This document shows positions 27,129 to 36,248 of a stretch of DNA of 64,000 nt, piece by piece. The notes beneath the pieces are model-generated. The model was given only the letters and a program-made list of their open reading frames with translations. It did no database searches and was not told the origin of the DNA. Position 1 is the stretch's first letter, and each line of letters starts with the position of its first letter. A program made the position numbers and the translations under genes. The DNA is from Lachnospiraceae bacterium (lineage in GTDB: Bacteria; Bacillota; Clostridia; Lachnospirales; Lachnospiraceae), in contig AP025576.1 of the NCBI GenBank assembly GCA_022845955.1, positions 2,418,001-2,482,000 of the forward strand, read 5' to 3'.

Positions 27129-28631
27129 CTAGTTATCCAGGATCACGCAGGTAATTCCCAGAATATCCGATACCTTTTCCAGTACCGAGGCATTCTTTCC
27201 CACACTCATGGCAAAATGATGGGTGGGAGCCTCTGCGAACCATTCATCCATATAGGCGTCCGGATCCTTTTGGAACCTTACCGGTGTCTGCGTATTGCCG
27301 ATGGTCATGATCGGGCCGTCTGTGGACAGCGCCTCCGTAAGGATGAATTTGAGCCTGCCTTCTGCGGTCTGCGTGCAGGCCAGATTCGTGATGGGGCCGG
27401 TGCGCACTTTCGCTTCCACGGAAACGCCGGTGCCCTGTTTGCCGTGATACAGTCCCATGCCGCGCAGGATGGGTTTTCCCTTGGCAATCGCCAGATGGAA
27501 AGGGCCGTCATGGCCGAGAAGGATGGTGCCGTCTTCATAATCCACCGTCACGATTTCACAGAAGCTGCCGCCGGTACCCAAAATGTCACATATTTTCATG
27601 GCAAGGCAGGTTTTCAGATCCCCTTCGCCGGCGCAGGGGATCCCCCGGGCTGTCAGCAGAGAATGGCCTACGATAAAGCCGCTCTGCAGCTTTTCATACG
27701 CGCCGCCGGGAGAACCGTGATAGTAGTAGGTCAGGGCATCCAGACCGTATTCCTTCACCAGCCTTTCCTGGGCGGCGGCCACCCTTGCAGACCAGTCCAG
27801 CTGTTCCTTTGTGGGCCTCTGTGCCAGTGGATCGGCGGCTTTTTCTTCGCTGATTACAAAGAAGTCCAGGATTTCCTGTTTCTTTGCCAGGATTTCCGCC
27901 TCCGTAACCTGCTGAAGCATCCTGTCTAAATCACACATTTCCAGGATTTCTATATGTGCCCCCGTCTGGGCCTGGATCATGGTAAAATCACTGTACATGT
28001 CAAGCATGCCGTTATAGGTATTTCCCAGGAAGCCGAACCGGCATCCGGACAGCTCCCGCTTTACCGCAGCCGCCTTTACCCACTCCCCGATTTCCTTCCA
28101 GGCCTTCACGGCTTCCGGCCGCTGTGCCGTATTCTCATCGGTAAGGGAGATGGCGGGGGTGTGATCCAGGCCGAGAAGCCCGTTGATAATCCGGCAGGAG
28201 ATGCCGCTTCTGTGAAACGCGTTGGACAGCTCAGGGACCGGGCATGCGCCGCAGTGCGCAAGCCATTCCCCTGTGGTGGTCCTGTCATAGGCGATCCGGG
28301 CGGTGGGCTGCAGATTTAGTATTACCACAGGCGCTTTGCAGATCTGATGAATGGGGAGAATGGAGGCGCTGTTAACATAGGTGCCGGAATGGGCGAATAT
28401 CAGATCGACATTACTGGCATTCAGATATTCCCCGCACTCCCTGCCCGCCTCTTCGCAGTCGGCCAGGCCATAGTAGAAGACCTCCCCGCCCAGCTGTGTT
28501 ATTTTATCAGCGAGAAACTGTCCGTAGTAAAGCAGCCGCTCCCGGAGTCCGGGAAACTGGCTCCAGTAGGTTTTCAGCCCCATGGTATAAAGACCGATCC
28601 GTGGTTTTTTGGGAGCTTTCCATTTTTCCAT
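27129..28631 (-). CDS. L-fucose/L-arabinose isomerase family protein
   Basis: 500 aa from ATG 28631 (AAGGAAGGA upstream). N-terminal RIGLYTMGLKTYWSQFPGLRERLLYYG and the VDLIFAHSGTYVNSASILPIHQ, VVILNLQP, GFLGNTYNGMLDMYSDFT segments match the AraA/FucI-like superfamily; the C-terminal half keeps GEGDLKTCLAMKICDILG and a terminal TPTHHFAMSVG-like segment (APTHHFAMSVG). It is probably an aldose-ketose isomerase or epimerase for a pentose or deoxyhexose released by the glycosidases nearby. Divergent from the AraC regulator at 28773. Confidence 0.85.
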   Translation of the reverse strand: MEKWKAPKKPRIGLYTMGLKTYWSQFPGLRERLLYYGQFLADKITQLGGEVFYYGLADCEEAGRECGEYLNASNVDLIFAHSGTYVNSASILPIHQICKAPVVILNLQPTARIAYDRTTTGEWLAHCGACPVPELSNAFHRSGISCRIINGLLGLDHTPAISLTDENTAQRPEAVKAWKEIGEWVKAAAVKRELSGCRFGFLGNTYNGMLDMYSDFTMIQAQTGAHIEILEMCDLDRMLQQVTEAEILAKKQEILDFFVISEEKAADPLAQRPTKEQLDWSARVAAAQERLVKEYGLDALTYYYHGSPGGAYEKLQSGFIVGHSLLTARGIPCAGEGDLKTCLAMKICDILGTGGSFCEIVTVDYEDGTILLGHDGPFHLAIAKGKPILRGMGLYHGKQGTGVSVEAKVRTGPITNLACTQTAEGRLKFILTEALSTDGPIMTIGNTQTPVRFQKDPDAYMDEWFAEAPTHHFAMSVGKNASVLEKVSDILGITCVILDN

Positions 28632-28772
28632 ATGCAATCCTTCCTTGTTGAAATCATATTTTTTTGGTAACAAAAATGTACTTCCTATTAGTATTATAAG
28701 CTGCTAAAATAGAAGATACATCCAAGAAAGTTGGCTGGAAATAACAGAAAATTGGTATATGGGGTAAACAGG

Positions 28773-29657
28773 ATGAAAAAGGAAGAAAAGTATCTGGAAC
28801 GGGCCTCCTTTACGTGGTCCGGGGATTCGGTCCGGTTATTTGCCACGCCAAGCATGACGGCAAGAAGTCTGTATTTCTATATGCAGGAGGCCGGATATTT
28901 CAAAACCGTGTGGCCTTATTTTACGGAACGGGCCAACCTGAATTCTTTTCTGCTCATCTATACGCTGTCGGGAGAAGGGCGTTTGCTGTATGAGGAGAAG
29001 GAGTACGGGCTTACAGAAGGTTCCTGTCTGTTTATCCATTGCATGAAGCACCATGAATATCATACGGTGAAAGGGAAGAAGTGGGAATTTCTGTGGCTTC
29101 ATTTTAACGGGGAAAAGGCACGGGGCTATTATGAGGAATTTGTCAAAAACGGTTTTCGGATTCTGGTCATCCGGCAGAAAGAACTGGTGGAAGGGCTGTT
29201 CAGGGAGATTATAGAAAGGAACCGGAAGCGAGAACTGACTACAGAGGTGCGCACAGGAGGGCTGATAGGTACGCTGCTGACGGAATTGATCGTCCAGAAT
29301 ACCACGGAAAGCAGGCAGGCCGTTCTCATTCCTTCCTGTGTCAGGGCCGCGGAAAAATACCTGGAACAGCATTTCCGGGAAAAGGTAATGCTTCAGGAGC
29401 TTGCGGACATGCTGCATATGGATAAGTTTTACCTGATTAAGGAATTCAGCCGTTATGTGGGAGTCTCTCCCCATGAATACCAGATAGGGCTGCGCCTGTC
29501 CTACGCCAAGGAGCTTCTGAAATATTCGGACCTTTCCGTCACGGAGATCGCCTATGCCTGCGGGGTGAACCAGACCTCCCATTTTATCAGCCTTTTTAAG
29601 GAAAGGGAGCATCTGACGCCGGCGAAGTTCAGGAAGGAATGGAGAATGCAGCTGTAA
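28773..29657 (+). CDS. AraC family transcriptional regulator
   Basis: 294 aa from ATG 28773 (GGGG 8 bases upstream); a TTG at 28731 is possible but weaker. N-terminal cupin-like sensor (LLIYTLSGEGRLLYEEKEYGL, FLWLHFNGEKA) and C-terminal AraC DNA-binding domain (VMLQELADMLHMDKFYLIKEFSRYVG, VTEIAYACGVNQTSHFISLFKERE). Divergent from the isomerase gene, its likely target. Confidence 0.9.
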   Translation: MKKEEKYLERASFTWSGDSVRLFATPSMTARSLYFYMQEAGYFKTVWPYFTERANLNSFLLIYTLSGEGRLLYEEKEYGLTEGSCLFIHCMKHHEYHTVKGKKWEFLWLHFNGEKARGYYEEFVKNGFRILVIRQKELVEGLFREIIERNRKRELTTEVRTGGLIGTLLTELIVQNTTESRQAVLIPSCVRAAEKYLEQHFREKVMLQELADMLHMDKFYLIKEFSRYVGVSPHEYQIGLRLSYAKELLKYSDLSVTEIAYACGVNQTSHFISLFKEREHLTPAKFRKEWRMQL

Positions 29658-29664
29658 ATGCCGG

Positions 29665-31338
29665 CTACAGCAGATGGAACTGCCCCGCAAGCCCGTTCAG
29701 CATCATGGCCTGGGCGGACAGCTCTTCGCTGGCGGCAGCACTTTCCTGGGCGGTGGCGGAATTGTTCTGTATGACGGAAGAAATCTGTTCGATTCCTTTT
29801 TCGATCACGGCGAGATAGGCGGCCTGATCCCCGGAGGCTTTTGATATCTGTTCCATGTTGGAGGCGGCTTCCTGCACTCCTTCCACTACGGTAAAAAGGG
29901 AACGGGCGGTTTCATCGGCTATCCGGGTCCCGTTTTCCACGGAGTGAAGAGACTCTTTTAACAGGGCGGCGGTATTATGGGAGGCATCGGAACTTTTGTC
30001 TGCAAGCGTCCGGATTTCGGCGGCTATTATAGAGAAACCTGTCCCCGCTTCCCCGGCGCGTGCCGCCTCCACAGCGGCATTGAGCGCCAAAAGGTTGGTC
30101 TGGAAGGCGATATCCTCTATGGTTTTGATAATGCCGTTGATTTCCCCGGCTTTCTGTTTGATATCGGTCATGGCCTCAAGCATTTCCTGCATCCGGCGGT
30201 TGCTGTCGGACACTTCCTCTGTTATTTGTACGGCCTTTTGGCTGGCATCCCGGGAATTGGCGGTGTTTTGTGCCACCTGTTCGGAGATCCCGGCAACCGT
30301 TGCCGCCAGCTCCTCAATGGAAGCGGCCTGTTCCGCGGCTCCCTGGGAGAGTGCCTGGGCGTTGTTGGATAACTGCTCGCTGCCGTTTGCCACCTGTTCC
30401 GCGGAGCCGCTGATCTGTGTCAGGGTATCGTTCAGATTGTCCCGGATTAAACGCATGGAAAGCAAAATGGGTTCGTAGTTCCCCTTGTAATGCTGCAGAC
30501 ACCCGGATGTGATGTGAAAATTGCCCTTGGATAATTCACTTAAAATCAGGCCGATATCGGCGATGATTTCATTCATATTCCGGCTCATGGTATTCATGGC
30601 GGCGGTCATATGCCCCAGTTCATCCGCGCTTTCATAGGCGAGGGAAATATCCAGACGGCCTTCGGCCATACTGTTGGCCGCGGCTTCGATTTCCCGTACC
30701 GGCCGGGTGATGGCATTCGTGATATAGATGCACATGCCAATACTGACCGCGAAGGAGATAAGGCACATGGCTATCAGGAGCACGGTGGTTATCATATGGG
30801 CATTTGTGGTGCTGGCCATCAATTCCGTTCCGTTGTTGTTGGAGGCAGCCGTAATTTTCTCCAGAGCCTCATTCACCTTTTCGACAGCAGGAAGATAGTT
30901 GTTTTCCATATAAGTGCCCGCTTCCGCTTTTTTTCCGGCCTGAAGCAGTTCCAGGACATGTTCCCGGTGCGGAGTGAGTTCCCGCAGCGCATAGGACATT
31001 TCCGTGAGCCATTCCTCTTCCCCCAGAAAATTGTCCTTAATGATGGGAAGCTGACCGCTTATCATTGCATAGTTATCGTCCATGGCAGCCAGGGCCTCTT
31101 CCATGACGGTATCACTGCCGGAGGAAATCGCCCGGAAAATATTTTTCTGAAGGCCTTCCAGATTGGTGGAAGCAATGTTGACCGCTTTGGAAACACGGTA
31201 GGGATGCTCATAAAACTTCATGAGTTCTGTTTTTACATGATTTAAGCTGATTAAACCGGACAGGATGGAAAGAAAGAACAGTGCGAAAACGATCCCGAAG
31301 GAAAGGATAAGCTTCTGGCGTACTTTTAAATTTTTCAT
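29665..31338 (-). CDS. Methyl-accepting chemotaxis protein
   Basis: 557 aa, ATG with GAGAGGG upstream. First membrane span ~10-30, a four-helix-bundle (4HB_MCP) sensor with CTC-type helices, second span ~183-207, HAMP (ITRPVREIEAAANSMAEGRL), then the long coiled-coil signalling domain with the hairpin tip AFQTNLLALNAAVEAARAGEAG and ADKSSDASHNTAALL. Transmits attractant or repellent binding to CheA/CheW; no other chemotaxis genes are in the window. Convergent with the AraC gene, only 7 bp apart. Confidence 0.95.
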   Translation of the reverse strand: MKNLKVRQKLILSFGIVFALFFLSILSGLISLNHVKTELMKFYEHPYRVSKAVNIASTNLEGLQKNIFRAISSGSDTVMEEALAAMDDNYAMISGQLPIIKDNFLGEEEWLTEMSYALRELTPHREHVLELLQAGKKAEAGTYMENNYLPAVEKVNEALEKITAASNNNGTELMASTTNAHMITTVLLIAMCLISFAVSIGMCIYITNAITRPVREIEAAANSMAEGRLDISLAYESADELGHMTAAMNTMSRNMNEIIADIGLILSELSKGNFHITSGCLQHYKGNYEPILLSMRLIRDNLNDTLTQISGSAEQVANGSEQLSNNAQALSQGAAEQAASIEELAATVAGISEQVAQNTANSRDASQKAVQITEEVSDSNRRMQEMLEAMTDIKQKAGEINGIIKTIEDIAFQTNLLALNAAVEAARAGEAGTGFSIIAAEIRTLADKSSDASHNTAALLKESLHSVENGTRIADETARSLFTVVEGVQEAASNMEQISKASGDQAAYLAVIEKGIEQISSVIQNNSATAQESAAASEELSAQAMMLNGLAGQFHLL

Positions 31339-31416
31339 TGGTACCCTCTCTGCGATTATAAAGGATTACTTAAGTGATACATATTTTATTAAAAAAAGGG
31401 GAACAGGTTACCTTCC

Positions 31417-31473
31417 GGTGCCTATGGCACCTGCCGGTATGCATGCCACTTTCCGGTGCGTTCTTGCGCACCG
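31417..31473. repeat. Cluster of short palindromes in the MCP/HxlR gap
   Basis: Three dyads in under 60 bp: GGTGCC-TAT-GGCACC (31417-31431), GGTATGCATGCC (near-perfect palindrome, ~31436-31447) and CGGTGCG-TTCTTG-CGCACCG (31454-31473). The phrase TTCCGGTGC occurs twice. Lies upstream of the chemoreceptor and downstream of the HxlR gene; no gene is seen in the gap. Confidence 0.55.
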
Positions 31474-31533
31474 CTCCTGAAAGTTCTATAATTCGGTATA
31501 AGGAACGGGACGGGAAGGTGAAATGCCGCTCTT

Positions 31534-31887
31534 TTATGTTTGGTTTTGAAAAGGAAGGCCGGAGGCAATCGTATTTTTATATTGCGTTCCCCAGTCCACC
31601 ATGGAATCCAGGATGGGCTTCAGGCTGAGGCCGGTTTCCGTAAGGGTATATTCCACCCTGGGAGGAACCTCCGGGTACACCTTGCGTGTGAGCAGGCCTG
31701 CGGCCTCCATGGAACGCAGATGGCTGGTGAGCACCTTCTGGGTGATACCGGTAACGGACCGCATCAGCTCATTAAAGCGTTTGGTGCCGGAGAGCAGGTC
31801 GCGTATGATAAGTACCTTCCATTTATCTCCGATTAGCTGTAAGGTCATTTCAACAGGACATTCTGGTATCTTTTTCTCATTTTCCAT
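31534..31887 (-). CDS. HxlR family winged-helix regulator
   Basis: 117 aa from ATG 31887 with GGGAGG upstream. Classic HxlR core: CPVEMTLQLIGDKWKVLIIRDLLSGTKRFNELMRS, GITQKVLTSHLRSMEAAGLLTRKVYPEVPPRVEYTLTETG. These proteins respond to aldehydes, thiols or redox stress (family knowledge). Divergent from the SirTM sirtuin gene, so it may control the ADP-ribosylation pair. Confidence 0.92.
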   Translation of the reverse strand: MENEKKIPECPVEMTLQLIGDKWKVLIIRDLLSGTKRFNELMRSVTGITQKVLTSHLRSMEAAGLLTRKVYPEVPPRVEYTLTETGLSLKPILDSMVDWGTQYKNTIASGLPFQNQT

Positions 31888-32011
31888 GCGGGTGCCTCCC
31901 TGGTATCTGTGTGGATGTATCATATATGTAGGCGGTACGGTTTTATTATATAGTGGCGGAGGGCGAAAGGCAAGCCCCGGAAGAACGGCGGCATGAGCCG
32001 GGAGGTGACAT

Positions 32012-32866
32012 ATGACAGGAAAAACAGTACAGGAACAAAACGAAACTGCGGTAAAAAAGCTGCACCGGTGGCTGGGTCAGGCGGAGGCGGTCGTCATCGG
32101 TGCGGGAAGCGGGCTTTCCGCAGCCGCGGGGCTGACCTATTCAGGCCCCCGTTTCTTTGCCCTCTTCCCGGAATTCATTGCAAAATACGGCATGACGGAC
32201 ATGTATTCCGCCGGTTTTTATCCGTTTGAGCACCAGGAGGAAAAATGGGCTTACTGGAGCCGCCATATCTATTATAACCGTTATGACCAGCCTGCCGGGG
32301 CGGTATATACACAACTGCTGGCACTTGTAAAGAAGAAAAACTACTTTGTACTCACCACAAACGTAGATCACCAGTTCTGGCTGGCCGGATTTGAGGAATC
32401 CCGTATTTTCGCCATACAGGGAGACTATGGCCTGTTCCAGTGCAAAAGGGCATGCCACAGCAGGCTGTATGACAATGAACCGCAGGTCAGGGCCATGCTG
32501 GAAAAACAGAAAAACTGCCGTATTCCTTCGGAACTGGTTCCCAAATGTCCGGTCTGCGGCGGGAATATGGAGGTCAATCTGCGGTGTGACCGTTTTTTCG
32601 TGGAGGACAGGAAGTGGCATCAGGCGGCGGAACGGTATGAGGCCTTTATCCGGCAGAACAGCGGGAAACGGATACTGTTCCTGGAGCTTGGAGTGGGGAT
32701 GAATACCCCGGGAATCATCAAGTATCCCTTCTGGCAGATGACCTGGCAGAACCCCGGGGCGCGCTATGCCTGTATTAATCTGGGAGAAGCCATAGCCCCC
32801 GCTGAAATCGAAGAACGTTCCCTCTGTATCAACGGTGATATCGGGACGGTGCTTTCATGCGGATAA
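32012..32866 (+). CDS. SirTM-type sirtuin (NAD-dependent protein ADP-ribosyltransferase)
   Basis: 284 aa, ATG with GGGAGGTGA upstream. Sirtuin Rossmann motif VVIGAGSGLSAAAGL (30s), NAD motif TTNVDHQF (Asn117), and a zinc-ribbon with Cys144, Cys148, Cys179 and Cys182. The residue where deacetylating sirtuins have the catalytic His-Gly is Gln-Gly here (FAIQGDYG, Gln136). This substitution, and the macrodomain gene 24 bp downstream, identify the class-M sirtuins described as protein ADP-ribosyltransferases linked to oxidative stress. The usual GcvH-like and LplA partners are not adjacent in this window. Function is inferred from family and context. Confidence 0.88.
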   Translation: MTGKTVQEQNETAVKKLHRWLGQAEAVVIGAGSGLSAAAGLTYSGPRFFALFPEFIAKYGMTDMYSAGFYPFEHQEEKWAYWSRHIYYNRYDQPAGAVYTQLLALVKKKNYFVLTTNVDHQFWLAGFEESRIFAIQGDYGLFQCKRACHSRLYDNEPQVRAMLEKQKNCRIPSELVPKCPVCGGNMEVNLRCDRFFVEDRKWHQAAERYEAFIRQNSGKRILFLELGVGMNTPGIIKYPFWQMTWQNPGARYACINLGEAIAPAEIEERSLCINGDIGTVLSCG

Positions 32867-32890
32867 CCTGCCGGGAAAGGAGGAGAAAGG

Positions 32891-33688
32891 ATGAATCAAA
32901 GAGAAAGGCGCATTTACCTGATACATGCGCTGACAGAAGAACTGCCGGAATATAAGAGGATAAGAATACCGGATGAGGACAGCGGCCAGCAAAAGCTTTT
33001 GCGGACGCTGTTAAATGTCCGTCCCCCGTATCCTGCTTCTCCGGAGTTCCTGGAAGTACAGGACGCATATCTGTCAGAACGGGTAAGGGAACGGGGGATT
33101 ACGGATGCCCGAAGCCTCAAAGCATCAGCGGGGAATGACAGGGTTTTCCTTTGGCAGGGAGATATCACCACGCTGAAATGTGATGCTGTTGTAAATGCGG
33201 CAAACAGCGCCCTGCTGGGGTGCTTTCAACCATGCCATTCCTGTATTGATAACATCATCCATTCGTTTTCCGGCGTCCAGCTCCGAATAAAATGCAATGA
33301 AATTATGCTGGCGCAGGGGCACCGGGAAAGAACAGGAACGGCTAAAATTACACCGGGCTATAATCTGCCCTGCAGATATGTAATTCATACGGTAGGGCCA
33401 ATCATATCAGGAAAGCTCCAAAACAAAGACTGTGCGTTATTGGCAAGCTGCTATCGTTCCTGTTTGGAATTAGCTGCTGCAAAAGGGGTTCAATCCCTTG
33501 CTTTTTGCTGTATATCAACGGGAGTGTTCCATTTCCCACAGAAGAAGGCGGCGGAAATAGCCATAGAAACAGTTATGCAATTTTTAGACAAAAACCAGTC
33601 CCTGCGGCAGGTGATCTTCGATGTTTATACCGATGAAGATCTGCTGATTTACAGCCGGTTATTGGAAAACAGGAGACTGCATTATTGA
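32891..33688 (+). CDS. Zn-type macrodomain protein (protein-ADP-ribose hydrolase)
   Basis: 265 aa, ATG with AAAGGAGG upstream. After a ~85-residue N-terminal helical region comes a macrodomain: FLWQGDITTLKCDAVVNAANSALLG, then the zinc-ligand segment GCFQPCHSCIDNIIH, TGTAKITPGYNLPCRYVIHTVGP and FCCISTGVFHFPQKKAAEIAI. It should remove ADP-ribose from proteins modified by the neighbouring SirTM. Base composition drops noticeably in its second half and in the 207 bp gap after it, where I see no gene. Confidence 0.9.
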   Translation: MNQRERRIYLIHALTEELPEYKRIRIPDEDSGQQKLLRTLLNVRPPYPASPEFLEVQDAYLSERVRERGITDARSLKASAGNDRVFLWQGDITTLKCDAVVNAANSALLGCFQPCHSCIDNIIHSFSGVQLRIKCNEIMLAQGHRERTGTAKITPGYNLPCRYVIHTVGPIISGKLQNKDCALLASCYRSCLELAAAKGVQSLAFCCISTGVFHFPQKKAAEIAIETVMQFLDKNQSLRQVIFDVYTDEDLLIYSRLLENRRLHY

Positions 33689-33895
33689 AATTGAAAGGCA
33701 ATATATTTTTGCAGTCTGCTGTTAGGCTTATCGGGAATAGTCATTTGTAATTGACCACTTTCTAATAGAGGCTTTAGCAAGTAACTCTTTTATCGTGACT
33801 TGCCCTGTATTATAGTTAATATTCTTTAGTAGCACTCGGAAATTTCTGTACTGCTATCTGTTTTATATATGAAAGATCACCAATCGGTATCTTTA

Positions 33896-35584
33896 TCAGG
33901 ATCTGTTAAACTGATACAGCTGTTTGCGGTACTGGCCCATCAGCTGCGGCAGCTCCTCCCATTTTTCCAATTCACCGTTTTCGGTGAGCTTATCCTCCAC
34001 CAGATAGGACTGGATTATCAGATTATAATAAAGCTGGGGGTCTTTGGGATCCGGCCCGTTTGTTTTTGCCAGAAGGGCCGTGATGGTTTTATATTTTTTC
34101 CAGAGCTGCCCGGTGGCTTTTGCGCGGCGGTAGGGAAGGACCAGACAGTTGATAACCCATGCTGCTGCTGCGCCTGCCAGGATGTAGCCGATACGGATAA
34201 GAAAGATACCGGCTACATCGGTAAACTGGAAAGCACTCATGAAAACGGCTCCCCCAAGAGCGCCCACCGTGGAGCAGGCGAAGGTTTCCGTATAATCCGT
34301 AAAATAAAAAGAGAGGTAACCGGAGAGCATCATGACGGCTGTTCGGCCTGCGGAGGATGGAATCAGTGTATATAGGAGGACGGAAGCCAGGCCGCCGATG
34401 AGGGTGGCGCAGATACGCTTCTTCATTTTTCCGGGGACGTCGTCCGCATAGGGAAGGGACAGGGACGCCAATGTGAATAACAGCCATTTCCCATGAGGAA
34501 GTGCCAGCTGTTGTACAAGCAGAGTGGCGCATGCCAGAAGCAGGGCGGTGCGCAGGGCATAGATAACCCGTACGGGGCTGACGTCAAGCGCCGTCATCAG
34601 CTGGTATTTGAGGGAAAGGAGCGTTCTGCGGTAACGCCCCTTTTTCTGCGGATCCGTCATGTGAAGAAGACGGTTGTAAAGATCCGTCAGGCAGGTAAAA
34701 AGGGGCTGTGCCCTTTTTACCTCTTCCTCCGAAAAAACGGGGCAGACGGGCGCCTCCAGCACCTGTGTTTCCTGGCGGAGGAAGGCCTGGTACTTTTCCA
34801 GCTGGGCCAGAAGGACGGTAAGATATGCCTTTTCCTCCCCGGACAGTTTTCCCGGAAGCGCATGAAGAAGGCCGAGCAGGTGCTCCAGCCCGCGTCCCGC
34901 TTCCAGCATGGAAAAGCCGGCATCAGAGATACAGAGTACTTTTTTCCTCCGGTCGTAGACCGTTCTGCTCAGAAGATACAGCTTGCTGCGTAAGCCCGGG
35001 AGCCGGGACGGCTGTTGGTTCTCCTCAAGCAGGGATGCAACCGTATTCCTGATTTCATCTATCATTTCACATAACACGTCCCTTGCGGTATCTGCCACCC
35101 GGTTTCTTCCCATAAACCACTGGTACAGCAGGATAGACGCCGCTCCGAACAGCATGCCCCATATCCTTCGCGGAAGCTGTTCCGCACTTACCGGAGTGAT
35201 GAAAATCAGAAACAGATAGGATAAGATATAAGGAAAATACATATGGCTGGAATATTCATAAGTAAATGCATACAAGATCAGCAGGAGTGTGATAAAATGA
35301 ATGATAAATGACAAAGGCGCAGGGAGGGTGGTAACCCAGAAGGCCGCCAGTGCCATCCACACCAGGACTAGGGACTGTACGCACAGATGCCTCAGCGGAG
35401 TGGCCGTCAGGTCACGTACCATGGATGCGGACATCATTATGGTAAAAATAACTCCCACAATTGTGTTTTCCGGGCCGAATAGGAAACTGAAAAAGTTAAC
35501 GTATGTAATAATGAAGAGAAAGTTCAGCGTATTGGAAACAAAACCAGCCTTTACCTTCTCCGGGATTTTTAGTTTGCTGCGCAT
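33896..35584 (-). CDS. FUSC-family (aromatic acid exporter-like) membrane protein
   Basis: 562 aa with two sets of membrane spans, each of about five or six, flanking a cytoplasmic helical region (~150-330), the layout of FUSC/YccS/AaeB-type transporters. Motifs include KAGFVSNTLNFLFIITYVNFF and, in the second half, GKWLLFTLASLSLPYADDVPGKMKKRICATLIGGLASVLLY. Presumed efflux of aromatic acids or other small molecules. Divergent from a MarR regulator that may repress it. Confidence 0.85.
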   Translation of the reverse strand: MRSKLKIPEKVKAGFVSNTLNFLFIITYVNFFSFLFGPENTIVGVIFTIMMSASMVRDLTATPLRHLCVQSLVLVWMALAAFWVTTLPAPLSFIIHFITLLLILYAFTYEYSSHMYFPYILSYLFLIFITPVSAEQLPRRIWGMLFGAASILLYQWFMGRNRVADTARDVLCEMIDEIRNTVASLLEENQQPSRLPGLRSKLYLLSRTVYDRRKKVLCISDAGFSMLEAGRGLEHLLGLLHALPGKLSGEEKAYLTVLLAQLEKYQAFLRQETQVLEAPVCPVFSEEEVKRAQPLFTCLTDLYNRLLHMTDPQKKGRYRRTLLSLKYQLMTALDVSPVRVIYALRTALLLACATLLVQQLALPHGKWLLFTLASLSLPYADDVPGKMKKRICATLIGGLASVLLYTLIPSSAGRTAVMMLSGYLSFYFTDYTETFACSTVGALGGAVFMSAFQFTDVAGIFLIRIGYILAGAAAAWVINCLVLPYRRAKATGQLWKKYKTITALLAKTNGPDPKDPQLYYNLIIQSYLVEDKLTENGELEKWEELPQLMGQYRKQLYQFNRS

Positions 35585-35618
35585 AGATTACCGCCTTTCT
35601 TATGGAAACTGATGAGGA

Positions 35619-35646
35619 TTGACAGAAATAAAGATTCCTGTATAAT
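35619..35646 (+). promoter_or_regulatory. Consensus sigma-A promoter for the MarR gene
   Basis: TTGACA (35619-35624), 16 bp, TATAAT (35641-35646): both hexamers match the consensus. Transcription would start near 35653, giving a leader of about 90 nt before the MarR start. Confidence 0.8.
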
Positions 35647-35689
35647 CGGAAGAGACAATCATGAATTGATGATAGTCATATATTGTGTA

Positions 35690-35719
35690 CTAATTTATTA
35701 GAATACCACTTCAGGTATT
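35690..35719. promoter_or_regulatory. Candidate MarR operator dyads
   Basis: CTAAT-TT-ATTAG (35690-35701) is directly followed by AATACC-ACTTCA-GGTATT (35702-35719), both perfect inverted repeats between the promoter and the start codon. They fit autoregulation by the MarR protein; the second could also form a small mRNA hairpin. Confidence 0.5.
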
Positions 35720-35742
35720 TTTTGTCAACGGAGAGCACAAGA

Positions 35743-36189
35743 ATGAAATCGGAGAACAGTGCGGAAATTTTTGTCCGCAGGCTTCTGCAGGTAATGCCGG
35801 ACTGGCATTCCAGGCTGGTGAAGCCATTTAAAGAAAAGCTGAACACAGAGATGAGTCTGGAAACCTATTATTGCCTGCAGACTATCCGAATGAGAGGGAT
35901 GGCGACCATGACGGAGCTGGCCCATGAGCTGAAGGTTCCCAAGCAGCAGGTGACCGGGCTTGTTGACAAGCTGTGTGAATGCGGGTTTGTGGAGCGGATC
36001 CGGCATGAGGGGGACCGCCGGGCCATATGCATCCGGCTGACAAACGCGGCGGCGGCTTATCTGGATACGTATTATACCAAAAACCGGGCGTTTATCCGGG
36101 ATCTGGAAGAGCAGTTGACGGAGGAGGAAATCGGCGAGCTGAACAAGGCTGTGGGGATTCTGGGGGAAATCCTGCCCAAATTAAAATAA
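35743..36189 (+). CDS. MarR family transcriptional regulator
   Basis: 148 aa from ATG 35743 (GGAGAG upstream). Winged-helix core MATMTELAHELKVPKQQVTGLVDKLCECGFVERIRHEGDRRAICIRLT with the DRR wing motif; long dimerisation helices on both sides. Probably controls itself and the divergent FUSC transporter. Confidence 0.92.
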   Translation: MKSENSAEIFVRRLLQVMPDWHSRLVKPFKEKLNTEMSLETYYCLQTIRMRGMATMTELAHELKVPKQQVTGLVDKLCECGFVERIRHEGDRRAICIRLTNAAAAYLDTYYTKNRAFIRDLEEQLTEEEIGELNKAVGILGEILPKLK

Positions 36190-36193
36190 GAAG

Positions 36194-36231
36194 CCCTGCT
36201 GAGAGCGTAGGGGAAACGGCCCTCAGCAGGG
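36194..36231. terminator. Terminator hairpin between convergent genes
   Basis: Perfect 10-bp stem CCCTGCTGAG / CTCAGCAGGG with an 18-nt loop between genes ending at 36189 and 36249. On the minus strand it is followed by a T-rich stretch (CTTCTTATTTTAATTT), so it best serves the choloylglycine-hydrolase-family gene. Confidence 0.65.
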
Positions 36232-36248
36232 ATGGCTGACAGGATGCT

